From Cyrtodaria siliqua (taxonomy: Eukaryota > Mollusca > Bivalvia > Adapedonta > Hiatellidae): a DNA stretch of 64,000 nucleotides. Shown in pieces: positions 42,858 through 57,478 of this stretch (position 1 is the first letter of the stretch; each line of letters begins with the position of its first letter). The stretch lies in assembly GCA_037043455.1 (NCBI GenBank), contig JAWPHD010007130.1, forward strand, positions 62,001-126,000. Direction: 5' to 3'. Made by a program: the position numbers and the translations under genes. The notes under the pieces were generated by a model that saw only the letters and a list, made by a program, of their open reading frames with translations, was not told where the DNA came from and made no database searches.

Positions 42858-45800
42858 TATCTTGTGTGGGGACTAGATCTGGACATACCAGTATATCTTG
42901 TGTGGGGACTAGATCTGGACATACCAGTATATCTTGTGTGGGGACTAGATCTGGACATAACAGTATATCCTGTGTGGGGACTAGATCTGGACATACCAGT
43001 ATATCCTGTGTGAGGACTAGATCTGGACATACCAGTATATCTTGTGTGGGGACTAGATCTGGACATACCAGTATATGCTGTGTGGGGACTAGATCTGGAC
43101 ATACCAGTATATCTTGTGTGGGGACTAGATCTGGACATACCAGTATATCCTGTGTGGAGACTAGATCTGGAAATACCATTATATCCTGTGTGGGGACTAG
43201 ATCTGGACATACCAGTATATCCTGTGTGGGGACTAGATCTGGACATACCAGTATATCTTGTGTGGGACTAGATCTGGACATACCAGTATATCCTGTATGG
43301 AGACTAGGTCTGGACATACCAGTATCTCCTGGGTGGGGACTAGATCTGGACATACCAGTATATCTTGTGTGGGGACTAGATCTGGACATACCAGTATATC
43401 CTGTGTGGAGACTAGATCTGGACAACCGGTATATCTTGTGTGGGGACTAGATCTGGACATACTAGTATATCTTGTGTGGGGACTAGATCTGGACATACCA
43501 GTATATCCTGTGTGGGGACTAGATCTGGACATAGCAGTATATCCTGTGTGAGGACTAGATCTGGACATAATAGTATATCTTGTGTGGGGACTAGATCTGG
43601 GCATACCAGTATATCTTGTGTGGGGACTTATAATATCTGGACATACCAGTATATCTTGTGTGGGGACTAGGTCTGGACATACCAGTGTATCCTGTGTGGG
43701 GACTAGATCTGGACATACCTGTGTATCCTGTGTAGTGACTAGGTATGGACATACGAGTGTATCCTGAGTGGGGACTAGATCTAGACATACCAGTATATCT
43801 TGTGTGGGGACTAGATCTGGACATACCAGTATATCCTGTGTGGGGACTAGATCTGGACATACCAGTATATCCTGTGTGGGGACTAGGTCTGGACATACCA
43901 GTATATCTTGTGTGGAGACTAGATCTGGGAATACCAGTATATCCTGTGTGGGGACTAGATCTGGACATACCAGTATATCTTGTGTGGGGACTAGATCTGG
44001 ATATACCAGTGGATCCTGTGAGGGGACTAGATCTCGACATACCAGTATATCCTGTGTGGGGATTAGATCTGGACATACCAGTTTATCCTGTGCAGTGACT
44101 AGATCTGGATATATCAGTATATCCCGTGTGGGGACTAGATATGGACAACCAGTATATCTTGAGAGGGAATAGATCTGGACATACCAGTATATCCTGTTTG
44201 AGGACTAGATCTGGACATAACAGTATATCAAGGTGTGGGGACAATCTGGACATACCAGTATATCCTGTGTGGGGACTAGATCTGGACATACCAGTATACC
44301 TTGTGTGGGATTAGATCTGGACATACCAGTTTATCCTGTGTGGGGACTAGATCTGGACATACCAGTATATCCTGTGTGGGGACTAGATCTGGACATACCA
44401 GTATATCCTGTGTGGGGACTAGGTCTGGACATACCAGTGTATCCTGTGTGGGGACTAGATCTGAACATAACAGTATATCCTGTGTGGGGACTAGATCTGG
44501 ACATACCAGTGTATCCTGTGTGGGGACTAGATCTGGACATACCAGTATATCCTGTGTGGGGACTAGGTCTGGACATACCAGTGTATCCTGTGTGGGGACT
44601 AGATCTGGACATACCAATATATCCTGTGTGGGGACTAAATCTGGACATACCAGTATATCCTGTGTGGGGACTTGATCTGGACATACCAGTAAATCTAGCG
44701 TGGGCACTAGATCTGGACATATCAGTATATATTGTGTTGGGACTATATCTGGACATACCAGTATATCTGGTGTTCGGACTAGATCTGGACATACCAGTAT
44801 ATCCTGTGTGAGACTAAATCTGGACATACCAGTATATCCTGTGTGGGGATTAGATCTGGACATACCAGTATATCCTTTGTGGGGACTAAATCTGGACATA
44901 CCAGTATATCCTGTGTGGGGACTAGATCTGGACATACCAGTATATCCTTTGTGGGGACTAGATCTGGACATACCAGTATATCCTGTGTGGAGGCTAGATG
45001 AAGACATACCAGTATATCCTGTGTGGGGACTAGATCTGTACATACCAGTATATCCTGTGTGGATACTAGATCTGGACATACCAGTTTATCTTGTGTGGGG
45101 ACTAGATCTGGACATACCAGTATATACTGTGTGGGGACTAGATCTGGACATACCAGTATATCCTCTGTGGGGACAAGATCTGGACATAAAAGTATATCCT
45201 GTGTGGGGACTAGATCTGGATATACCAGTATATCCTGTGAAGTGACTAGATCTGGACATATCAGTATATCCCGTGTGGGGACTAGATATGGACAACCAGT
45301 ATATCTTGAGAGGGAATAGATCTGGACATACCAGTATATCCTGTGTGGGGACTAGATCTGGACATACCAGTATATCCTGTGTGGGGACTAGATCTGGACA
45401 TACCAGTATATCCTGTGTGGGGACTAGATCTGGACATACCAATATATCCTGTGTGGGGACTAGATCTGGACATACCAGTATAACCTGTGCAGTGACTAGG
45501 TCTGGACATACCAGTGTATCCTGTGTAGGGACTAGGTCTGGACATACCAGTATATCCTGTGTGGGGACTAGGTCTGGATGTACCAGTGTATCCTGTGTGG
45601 GGACTAGATCTGAACATACCAGTATATCCTGTGTGGGGACTAGATCTGGACATACCAGTGTATCCTGTGTGGGGACTAGATCTGGACATACCAGTATATC
45701 CTGTGTGGGGACTAGGTCTGGACATACCAGTGTATCCTGTGTGGGGACTAGAGCTGGACATACCACTATATCCTGTGTGGGGACTAGATCTGAACATACC

Positions 45801-48800
45801 AGTATATCCTGTGTGGGGACTAGATCTGGACATACCAGTATATCTAGTGTGGGGACTAGATCTGGATATACCAGTATATCTAGTGTGGGGACTAGATCTG
45901 GACATACAAGTATATCGAGTGTGGGGACTAGATCTGGACATACCAGTATATCTGGACATACCAGTATATCCTGTGTGGAACTAAATCTGGACATACCAGT
46001 ATATCCTGTGTGGGGATTAGATCTGGACATACCAGTATATCCTTTGTAAGGACTAGATCTGGACATACCAGTATATACTGTGTGAGGACTAGATCTGGAC
46101 ATACCAGTATATCCTGTGTGGGGACTAGATCTGGACATAGCAGTATATCCTGTGTGGGGACTAGATCTGGACATACCAGTATATCTTTTGTGGGGACTAG
46201 ATCTGGATATACCAGTATATCTTGTGTGGAGGCTAGATGAAGACACACCAGTATATTCTGTGTGGGGACTAGATCTGGACATACCAGTATATCTTGTGTG
46301 GGGACTAGATCTGGACATACCACTATATCCTGTGTGGGGACTAGATCTGGACATACCAGTATATACTGTGTGAGGACTAGATCTGGACATACCAGTATAT
46401 CTTGTGTGGGGACTAGATCTGGACATAGCAGTATATCTTGTGTGGGGACTAGGTCGGGACACACCAGTGTATCTTGTGTGGGGACTAGATCTGGACATAC
46501 CAGTGTATCCTGTGTAGTGACTAGGTTTGGACATACGAGTATATCCTGAGTGGAGACTAGATCTGGACATAGCAGTATATCTTGTGTGGGGACTAGATCT
46601 GGACATACCAGTATATCTTGTGTGGGGACTAGATCTGGACATACCAGTATATCCTGTGTGGGGACTAGGTCTGGACATACCAGTATATCCTGTGCAGTGC
46701 TAGATCTGGACACATCAGTATATCCCATGTGGTGACTAGATCTGGACATACCAGTATATCATGTGTGGGAACTAGATCTGGACATACCAGTATATCCTGT
46801 GTGGGGACTAGATCTGGACATACCAGTATATCCTGTGTGGGGACTAGATCTTGACATACCAGTATATCTTGTGTGGGGACTAGATCTGGACATACCAGTG
46901 TATCCCGTGTGAGGACTAGATCTGGACATACTGTGGGGACTAGATCTGGACTTACCAGTATATCCTGTGTGGGGACTAGATCTGGACATACCAGTATATC
47001 CTGTGTGGGGACTAGATCTGGACATACCAGTATATCCTGTGCAGTGCTAGATCTGGACACATCAGTATATCCCATGTGGTGACTAGATCTGGACATACCA
47101 GTTTATCATGTGTGGGGACTAGATCTGGACATACCAGTATATCCTGTGTGGGGACTAGATCTTGACATACCAGTATATCCTGTGTGGGGAAAAGATCTGG
47201 ACATACCAGTATATCCTGTGTGGGGACTAAATCTGGACATACCAGTATATCCTGTGCAGTGACTAGGTCTGGACATACCAGTGTATCCTGTGTGGTGACT
47301 AGATCTGGACATACCAGTATATCATGTGTGGGGACTAGATCTGGACATACCAGTATATCCTGTGTGGGGACTAGATCTGGACATACCAGTATATCCTGTG
47401 TGGGGACTAGATCAGGACATACCAGTATATCCTATGCGGGGGAAAATATCTGGACATACCAGTATATCATGTGTGGGGACTAGATCTGGACATACCAGTA
47501 TATCCTGTGTGGGGACTAGATCTGGACATACCAGTATATCCTGTGTGGGGACTAGATCTGGACATACCAGTATATCCTGTGTGGGGACTAGAACTGGACA
47601 TACCAGTATATCCTTTGTGGGGACTAGATCTGGACATGCCAGTATATCCTGTGTGGGGACTAGATCTGGACATACCAGTATATCTTGTGTGGGGACTAGA
47701 TCTGGACATACCAGTATATCTTGTGTCAGAACTAGATCTGGATGTACCAGTATATCCTGTGTGGGGACTAGATCTGGACATATCAGTATATCCTGTGTGG
47801 TGACTAGATCTGGATGTACCAGTATATCCTGTGTGGAGACTAGATCTGGACATACAAGTATTTCCCATGTTGAGACTAGATCTGGACATACCAGTATATC
47901 CTGTGCGGGGACTAGATCTGGACATATCAGTATATATTGTGTTGGGACTAGATCTGGACATACCAGTATATCCTATGTGGGGACTAGATCTGGACATACC
48001 AGTATATCCTGTGTGGGGACTAGAACTGGACATACCAGTATATCCTTTGTGGGGACTAGAACTGGACATACCAGTATATCCTGTGTGGGGACTAGATCTG
48101 GACATACCAGTATATCTTGTGTGGGGACTAGATCCGGACATACCAGTATATCTTGTGTCGGGACTAGATCTGGATGTACCAGTATATCCTGTGTGCAGAC
48201 TAGATCTGGACATACCAGTATATCCTGTGCGGGGACTAGATCTGGACATATCAGTATATCCTGTGTGGTGACTAGATCTGGATGTACCAGTATATCCTGT
48301 GTGGAGACTAGATCTGGACATACCAGTATTTCCCATGTCGAGACTAGATCTGGACATACCAGCATATTCTGTGTGGGGGGACTAGATCTGGATGTAGCAG
48401 TACATCCTGTGTGGAGACTAGATCTGGACATACCAGCATATCCTGTGTGGGGACTAGTTCTGGATGTAGCAGGTATATCTGGTGCGGGGATTAGATCTGG
48501 ACATACCGGTATATCTTGTGTGGAGACTAATCTGGACATACCAGTATATCCTGTGTCGGAACTAGATCTGGACATACCATTATATCCTTTGTGGGGACTA
48601 GATCTGGACATACCAGTATATGACTATGTCTGGACATACCAGTATATCCTGTGTGGGGACTAGATCTGGACATACCAGTATATCCTGTGTGGGGACTAGA
48701 TCTGGACATATCAGTATATCCTGTGTGGAGATGAGATCTGGACATACCAGAAAAAATATCAGTATACCTTGTGTGGGGACTAGATCTGGACATACCAGTA

Positions 48801-51800
48801 TATCTTGTGTAGTGACTAGATCTAGACATACCAGTATATCCCTTGTGGAGGCTAGATGTAGACATACCAGTATATCCTGTGTGGGGACTAGATCTGGACA
48901 TACCAGTATATCCTGTGTGGGGACTAGATCTGGACATACCAGTATATATTGTGTAGTGCCTATGTCCGGACATACCAGTGTATCCTGTGTGGGGACTAGA
49001 TCTAGACATACCAGTATATCTTGTTTGGGGACTAGATCTGGACATACCAGTATATCCTGTGTGGGGACTAGATCTGGACATACCAGTATATCTTGTGTGG
49101 GGATTAGATCTGGACATACCAGTATATCTTGTGTAGTGACTATGTCCGGACATACCAGTTATATCCTGTGTGGGGACTAGATCTGGACGTACCAGTATAT
49201 CCTGTGTGGGGACTAGATCTGGACATACCAGTATATCCTGTGTGCGGACTAGATCTGGACATAACAGTATATCCTGTGTGGGGACTAGGTCTGGACATAC
49301 CAGTGTATCCTGTGTGGGGAATAGATCTGGACATACCAGTATATCTGGTGTTGGGACTAGATCTGGACATACCAGTATATCCTGTGTGGGGACTAGATCT
49401 GGACATATCACTATATCTTTTGTGGGGACTAGATCTGGACATACCAGTATATCCTATGTGGGGACTAGATCTGAACATACCAGTATATCTTGTGTGGGGA
49501 CTAGATCTGGACATACCAGTATATCCTGTGTGGAGACTAGCTGTAGACGACATACCAGTATATCCTGTGTGGGGTCTAGATCTGGACATACCAGTATATC
49601 TTATGTGAGGACTAGATCTGGACATACCAGCATATCTTTGTGGGGACTAGATCTGGACATACCAGTATAGCTTGTGTGGAGACTAGATCTGGAAATACCA
49701 GTATATCCTGTGTAGTGACTAGGTCTGGACATACCAGTGTATCCTGTGTGGGGACTAGATCTGGACATACCAGTATATCCTGTGTGGGAACTAGATCTGG
49801 ACATACCAGTATATCTTGTGTGGGGACTAGATCTGGACATACCAGTATATCCTGTGTGTAGGCTAGATGTAGACATACCATTATATCTTGTGTGGTGACT
49901 AGATCTGGATGTACCAGTATATCCTGTGTGGAGACTAGATCTGGACATACCAGTATATCTTGTGTGTAGGCTAGATCTGGACATACCAGTATATCTTGTG
50001 TGGAGACTAGATCTGGACATACCAGTATATCTTGTGCAGTGACTAGATGTGGACCTACCAGTATATCCTGTGTGGGGACTAGATCTGGACATACCATTAT
50101 ATCTTGTGTGGTGACTAGATCTGGACATATCAGTATATCTTGTGTGTAGGCTAGATGTAGACATACCATTATATCTTGTGTGGTGACTAGATCTGGATGT
50201 ACCAGTATATCCTGTGTGGAGACTAGATCTGGACATACCAGTATATCTTGTGTGTAGGCTAGATCTGGACATACCAGTATATCTTGTGTGGAGACTAGAT
50301 CTGAACATACCAGTATATCTTGTGCAGTGACTAGATGTGGACATACCAGTATATCCTGTGTGGGGACTAGAACTGGACATACCATTATATCTTGTGTGGT
50401 GACTAGATCTGGACATATCAGTATATCTTGTGTGTAGGGTAGATGTAGATGTACCAGTATATCTTGTGTGGGGACTAGATCTGGACATACCAGTATATCC
50501 TATGAATAGGCTCGATGTAGACGTACCAGTATATCTTGTGTGGGGACTAGATCTGGACATATCGGTATATCTTGTGTGTAGGCTAGATGTAGATGTACCA
50601 GTATATCTTGTGTAGGGACTAGATCTGGACATATCAGTATATCTTGTGTGTAGGCTACATGTAGATGTACCAGTATATCTTGTGTGGGGACTAGATCTGG
50701 ACCTATCAGTATATCTTGTGTGTAGGCTAGATGTAGACATACCATTATATCTTGTGTGGTGACTAGATCCGGATGTACCAGTATATCCTGTGTGGAGACT
50801 AGATCTGGACATACCAGTATTTCTTGTGTGTAGGCTAGATATGGACATACCAGTATATCTTGTGTGGAGACTAGATCTGAACATACCAGTATATCTTGTG
50901 CAGTGACTAGATGTGGACATACCAGTATATCATGTGTGGGGACTAGATCTGGACATACCATTATATCTTGTGTGGTGACTAGATCTGGACATATCAGTAT
51001 ATCTTGTGTGTAGGCTAGATGTAGATGTACCAGTATATCTTGTGTGGGGACTAGATCTGGATTATCAGTATATCTTGTGTGTAGGGTAGATGTAGATGTA
51101 CCAGTATATCTTGTGTGGGGACTAGATCTGGACATACCAGTATATCCTATGAATAGGCTAGATGTAGACGTACCAGTATATCTTGTGTGGGGACTAGATC
51201 TGGACATATCGGTATATCTTTTGTGTAGGCTAGATGTAGATGTACCAGTATATCTTGTGTAGGGACTAGATCTGGACATATCAGTATATCTTGTGTGTAG
51301 GCTACATGTAGATGTACCAGTATATCTTGTGTGGGGACTAGATCTGAACATACCAGTGTATCCTTTGTGGGCACTAGATCCGGACATACCAGTATATCCT
51401 GTGTGGAGACTAGATCTGGACATACCAGTATATTCTGTGTGGAGAATACATCTGGACATACCAGTATATCCTGTGTGGGGACTAGATCTGAACATGCCAG
51501 TATATCCTAAGTGTAGGCTAGATGTAGATGTATCAGTATATCCTGTGTGGGGACTAGATCTGGACATACCAGTATATCATGTGTGGGGACTAGATCTCGA
51601 CAACCAGTATATCTTGTGTGGGGACAAGATCTGGACATACCAGTATATCCTGTGTGTAGGCTAGATCTGAACATACCAGTATATCCTGTGTGGGGACTAG
51701 ATCTGGACATACCAGTATATTCTGTGTGGAGAATAGATTTGGACATACCAGTATATCCTGTGTGGGGACTAGATCTGGACATACCAGTATATCCTAAGTG

Positions 51801-54800
51801 TAGGCTAGATGTTGATGTATCAGTATATCCTGTGTGGGGACTAGATCTCGACAACCACTATATCTTGTGTGGGGACTAGATCTGGACATACCAGTATATC
51901 CTAAGTGTAGGCTAGATGTAGACGTACCAGTATATCCTGTGTGGGGACTAGATCTGGACATACCAGTATACATGTGTGGGGACTAGATCTCGACAACCAG
52001 TATATCTTGTGTGGGGACTAGATCTGGACATACCAGTATATCCTGTGTGTAGGCTAGATGTAGACGTACCAGTATATCTTGTGTGGGGACTAGATCTGGA
52101 CATATCAGTATATCTTGTGTGTAGGCTAGATGTAGACGTACCAGTATATCTCGTGTGGGGACTAGATCTGGACATATCAGTATATCTTGTGTGTAGGCTA
52201 GATGTAGACGTACCAGTATATCTCGTGTGGGGACTAGATCTGGACATATCAGTATATCTTGTGTGTAGGCTAGATGTAGACGTACAAGTATATCTTGTGT
52301 GGGGACTAGATCTGGACATACCAGTATATCCTGTGTGGGGACTAGATCTGGACATACCAGTATATCCTGTGTGTAGGCTAGATGTAGACGTACCAGTATA
52401 TCTTGTGTGGGGACTAGATCTGGACATACCAGTATATCCTGTGTGGGGACTAGATCTGGACAACCGGTATATCTTGTGTGGGGACTAGATCTGGACATAC
52501 CAGTATATCCTGTGTGTATGCTAGATGTAGACGTACCAGTATATCTTGTGTAGGGAATAGATCTGGACATATCAGTATATCTTGTGTGTAGGCTACATGT
52601 AGATGTACCAGTATATCTTGTGTGGGGACTAGATCTGGACCTATCAGTATATCTTGTGTGTAGGCTAGATGTAGACATACCATTATATCTTGTGTGGTGA
52701 CTAGATCCGGATGTACCAGTATATCCTGTGTTGAGACTAGATCTGGACATACCAGTATATCTTGTGTGTAGGCTAGATATGAACATACCAGTATATCTTG
52801 TGTGGAGACTAGATCTGAACATACCAGTATATCTTGTGCAGTGACTAGATGTGGACATACCAGTATATCATGTGTGGGGACTAGATCTGGACATACCATT
52901 ATATCTTGTGTGGTGACTAGATCTGGACATATCAGTATATCTTGTGTGTAGGCTAGATGTAGATGTACCAGTATATCTTGTGTGGGGACTAGATCTGGAT
53001 TATCAGTATATCTTGTGTGTAGGGTAGATGTAGATGTACCAGTATATCTTGTGTGGGGACTAGATCTGGACATACCAGTATATCCTATGAATAGGCTAGA
53101 TGTAGACGTACCAGTATATCTTGTGTGGGGACTAGATCTGGACATATCGGTATATCTTGTGTGTAGGCTAGATGTAGATGTACCAGTATATCTTGTGTAG
53201 GGACTAGATCTGGACATATCAGTATATCTTGTGTGTAGGCTACATGTAGATGTACCAGTATATCTTGTGTGGGGACTAGATCTGGACATACCAGTGTATC
53301 CTTTGTGGGCACTAGATCCTGACATACCAGTATATCCTGTGTGGAGACTAGATCTGGACATACCAGTATATTCTGTGTGGAGAATACATCTGGACATACC
53401 AGTATATCCTGTGTGGGGACTAGATCTGAACATGCCAGTATATCCTAAGTGTAGGCTAGATGTAGATGTATCAGTATATCCTGTGTGGGGACTAGATCTG
53501 AACATACCAGTATATCATGTGTGGGGACTAGATCTCGACAACCAGTATATCTTGTGTGGGGACAAGATCTGGACATACCAGTATATCCTGTGTGGGGACT
53601 AGATCTGGACATACCAGTATATTCTGTGTGGAGAATAGATTTGGACATACCAGTATATCCTGTGTGGGGACTAGATCTTGACATACCAGTATATCCTAAG
53701 TGTAGGCTAGATGTTGATGTATCAGTATATCCTGTGTGGGGACTAGATCTCGACAACCACTATATCTTGTGTGGGGACTAGATCTGGACATACCAGTATA
53801 TCCTAAGTGTAGGCTAGATGTAGACGTACCAGTATATCCTGTGTGGGGACTAGATCTGGACATACCAGTATACATGTGTGGGGACTAGATCTCGACAACC
53901 AGTATATCTTGTGTGGGGACTAGATCTGGACATACCAGTATATCCTGTGTGTAGGCTAGATGTAGACGTACCAGTATATCTTGTGTGGGGACTAGATCTG
54001 GACATATCAGTATATCTTGTGTGTAGGCTAGATGTAGACGTACCAGTATATCTTGTGTGGTGACTAGATCTGGACATACCAGTATATCTTGTGTGTAGGC
54101 TAGATGTAGGCGTACCAGTATATCTCGTGTGGGGACTAGATCTGGACATATCAGTATATCTTGTGTGTAGGCTAGATGTAGACGTACAAGTATATCTTGT
54201 GTGGGGACTAGATCTGGACATACCAGTATATCCTGTGTGGGGACTAGATCTGGACATACCAGTATATCCTGTGTGTAGGCTAGATGTAGACGTACCAGTA
54301 TATCTTGTGTGGGGACTAGATCTGGACATACCAGTATATCCTGTGTGGGGACTAGATCTGGACAACCGGTATATCTTGTGTGGGGACTAGATCTGGACAT
54401 ACCAGTATATCCTGTGTGTAGGCTAGATGTAGATGTACCAGTATATCTTGTGTGGGGACTAGATCTGGACATACCAGTATATCCTGTGTGGGGACTAGAT
54501 CTGGACAACAGGTATATCTTGTGTGGGGACTAGATCTGGACATACCAGTATAATCTGTGTGGGGACTAGATCTGGACATACCAGTATATCCTGTGTGGGG
54601 ACTAGATGTGGACATACCAGTATATCCTGTGTGGGGACTAGATCTGGACATACCAGTATATCCTGTGTGGGGACTAGATTTGGATGTATCAGTATATCCT
54701 GTGTGGGGACTAGATGTGGACATACCAGTATATCCTGTGTGTGGACTAGATCTGGACATACCAGTATATCCTGTGTGGGGACTAGATCTGGATGTACCAG

Positions 54801-55696
54801 TATATCCTGTGTGGGGATTAGATCTGGACAGACCAGTATATCCTGTGTGGGGACTAGATCTGGACATACCAGTATATTTTGTGTGGGGACTAGATCTCGA
54901 CAACCAGTATATCTTGTGTGGGGACTAGATCTGGACATACCAGTATATCCTGTGTGTATGCTAGATGTTGATGTACCAGTATATCTTGTGTGGGAACTAG
55001 ATCTGGACATACCAGTATATCTTGTGTGTAGGCTAGATGTAGACGTACCAGTATATCTTGTGTGGGGACTAGATCTGGACATATCAGTATATCTTGTGTG
55101 TAGGCTAGATGTAGACGTACCAGTATATCTTGTGTGGGGACTAGATCTGGACATACCAGTATATCCTGTGTGGGGACTAGATCTGGACATACCAGCATAT
55201 CCTGTGTGGAGACTAGATCTGGACATACCAGTATATCCTGTGTGGGGACTAGATCTGGACATACCAGTATATCCTGTGTGAGGACTAGGTCTGGACATAC
55301 CAGTATATCTTGTGTGGGGACTAGATCTGGACATACCAGTATATCCTGTGTGGGGACTAGATCTGGACATACCAGCATATCCTGTGTGGAGACTAGATCT
55401 GGACATACCAGTATATCCTGTGTGGGGACTAGATCTGGACATACCAGTATATCCTGTGTGAGGACTAGATCTGGACATACCAGTATATCCTGTGTGAGGA
55501 CTAGGTCTGGACATACCAGTATATCTTGTGTGGGGACTAGATCTGGACATACCAGTATATCCTGTGTGGGGACTAGATCTGGACATACCAGCATATCCTG
55601 TGTGGAGACTAGATCTGGACATACCAGTATATCCTGTGTGGGGACTAGATCTGGACATACCAGTATATCCTGTGTGAGGACTAGATCTGGACATAC
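42858..55696. repeat. 36-bp minisatellite, 12.9 kb, repeated WD40 splice donor
   Basis: About 355 copies of a 36-bp unit: GGACTAGATCTGGACATACC, then AGTATATCCTGTGTGG. On the minus strand each standard unit reads CACACAG, GATATACTG, then GTATGTCCAGATCTAG. GATATACTG|GTATGT is the 3' end and splice donor of exon 55697-55814. At 50-55 kb a variant unit (TAGGCTAGATGTAGACGTAC) alternates with the standard one. A block of about 1.94 kb is duplicated (51.04-52.46 versus 52.98-54.37 kb), and a 216-bp block recurs at 55.1-55.7 kb. Long open frames in all six frames are by-products of the 12-codon period. Confidence 0.97.
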
Positions 55697-55814
55697 CAGT
55701 ATATCCTGTGCAGGGACTAGATCTGGACGTATGTCATAAGCAGCATCGTCTCCCGCAGCTTCATCTGCCATCTCCTTCTTATGACTCCGAAGAATTGATG
55801 GACCAACTGCTGGC
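55697..55814 (-). CDS. WD40-repeat protein, N-terminal-region exon, 3' end merges with the 36-bp array
   Basis: A 118-bp exon with acceptor CTTCCTTTACATTTAG. Its first base completes ATG with the AT left by exon 57086-57209. It encodes PAVGPSILRSHKKEMADEAA, then GDDAAYDI, then RPDLVPAQDIL. The last 11 residues are already one copy of the minisatellite unit. The donor chosen is CTG|GTATGT at 55697/55696, which ends in phase 0 as required by exon 40866-41024. Because the next units are open and each offers the same GTATGT in the same phase, the true 3' border may lie one or more units further into the array. No domain is recognised; the segment is polar and probably disordered. Confidence 0.72.
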
Positions 55815-57085
55815 CTAAATGTAAAGGAAGAATAAATTGGTAAATAAGCATTCCAAAAATCATATATCTCTTTTATTATTTCAAATAATTTCAATTTAAT
55901 TTAAAATATAAAAGGGTACTCTTTTGGCCTGAATGAATGAAAGATGTTAACAAAGAAGTAGATCATATTGTGATCATAGACGATCAATGATTGCTAGCGA
56001 ACATTTTTATCTTAAAGGGAGACCATTTTGAAGTTCTGTTTATTTACGAAAATTTACCGAGTTCCCTAATGAAGATGATTTAAGGATTTGTTTATAATTA
56101 AATGCAGTAAGAAATTATACCTTGAATCTGCCAGTTTTCTGAACTTTTTCATTTACAATAATACTGGATGGGCATTAGAACCAATTTCATGAACTTGTCG
56201 GCTTTATCTGTTTTTGGACAAATTCGTTCGATTATCTTTCCTGATCAGGTCCAGTCCAGTTAACTAAAGATAACTTTAGGGCAATCAGTGCAATTTGTCC
56301 TAATATTAGGAATAAACCGGAAATTTGTCTGGTGACATGAGTGCTCCTACATAACAGAAAGGGGTGTACGTAGTTAAAGGGATGTGGGTTAGGTCAAAAT
56401 AGTCTTCAGGAGAAAGCATTCCTTCAACCAAAATTGCTGAAAATCTAAAACTGTTTCATAAATTTATCTTGTTCACTAGTTAAAATTTGCTTATTTTTCA
56501 ATAATCGGGTACAGTTAAATATTCTGTTATGCACATTGTCAACCTTGTCCAAGATCTCATTTAAACAAACTTCAAATCAAATCTGGTGAAAATACAAAAC
56601 CATTTACTAAAGCTATCATGTTCACAAGCTGATATCACCCTATTCTGAAATAATCAAGGGCATAAGTATTACACATTCGCCAATGTTTCTGTCAAATTTA
56701 TCCAAGATTTTATTGATACAAACCTTCAAATACCATTTGTTGAAAATCGAAACAGTTTCCTTAAGTTGTTACCTTTCATTAATCAGGAGCTGTAACTCCA
56801 CAATGCACCCTTCAATATTGCTCATTTAAAATCTTATGAAAACAAACCTTCATGTTAAATTTCATGAGGATCAAAAACCGATTACTACAGTTATCATGGT
56901 CACAACAACATTAGCCAAAGAACTGACTAATGGTCGATAGATGCCATCACAAAAGCTTCGTCTTTCCCTTTGGCCAGATGAGATAAAAATCGAAGTGATG
57001 AAACTATAGTGGAATAAAAACGTCCATTAACTCGAAGCAATTGTCCGGGGCCTGATAATACAATCAACAACATACTGAAACTTAC
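55815..57085. other. WD40-gene intron (1.27 kb)
   Basis: AT-rich intron sequence between exons 57086-57209 and 55697-55814. It has repeated phrases such as TGTCCAAGATCT/TTTATCCAAGATTTTATT and AACAAACCTTCA near 56540-56860, a weak ~110-150-bp tandem pattern of a dispersed repeat. No gene is seen. Confidence 0.5.
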
Positions 57086-57209
57086 ATTTCACCTTTCTGC
57101 ATACGTTTAATTCTGTCAAACCTGTCTTCTGACTTGGATAGAACCTCTACCCCGCCCTCTGTGGACACTGCCCTGGTGGGAGCTCGTGACAACTTGGCTG
57201 GTTTCCTCT
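57086..57209 (-). CDS. WD40-repeat protein, N-terminal-region exon
   Basis: A 124-bp exon. The acceptor TTACTTCGAAAAG is pyrimidine-poor but gives the right phase: G from the previous exon plus AG makes Glu. The donor GAAAT|GTAAGT is strong. It encodes ERKPAKLSRAPTRAVSTEGG, then VEVLSKSEDRFDRIKRMQKG, then E and two bases of the next Met codon. The composition is basic to mixed, without a recognisable domain. It is supported mainly by codon-phase continuity with both neighbours and the strong donor. Confidence 0.7.
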
Positions 57210-57478
57210 CTTTTCGAAGTAAATAAGGACCAAACTACACATGTGCAATATTATAACTATAAATGTTGTATACCTCTTAGCAAAGTAACTTTACCCAGTG
57301 ATATCAAACCTTCTTATTTTCTTTACACACTGGCACAAAAATGGTGTCAAGTAATAGTAAATTAACCACTAAATGTTTACATCTTTATTGCACATGCTTT
57401 CAATGAACTAACAGTGCAACAGATGGTTTATCCAATAGAATCATATGTCAATGATCTGTTGGCTAGATGTGAAAATCA
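57210..57478. other. WD40-gene intron segment
   Basis: AT-rich intron sequence between the exon at 57086-57209 and the 36-bp array at 57479. No feature recognised. Confidence 0.5.

Noticed and set aside
42707..55894. Dozens of long open frames on both strands (for example 45086-46678 minus, 47326-48663 plus) that look like 12-residue repeat proteins
   Set aside because: All frames are open because the unit is 36 bp and contains few stop triplets. The same stretch is open in up to six frames, without start context or flanking unique coding sequence, except for the short part fused to exon 55697-55814.
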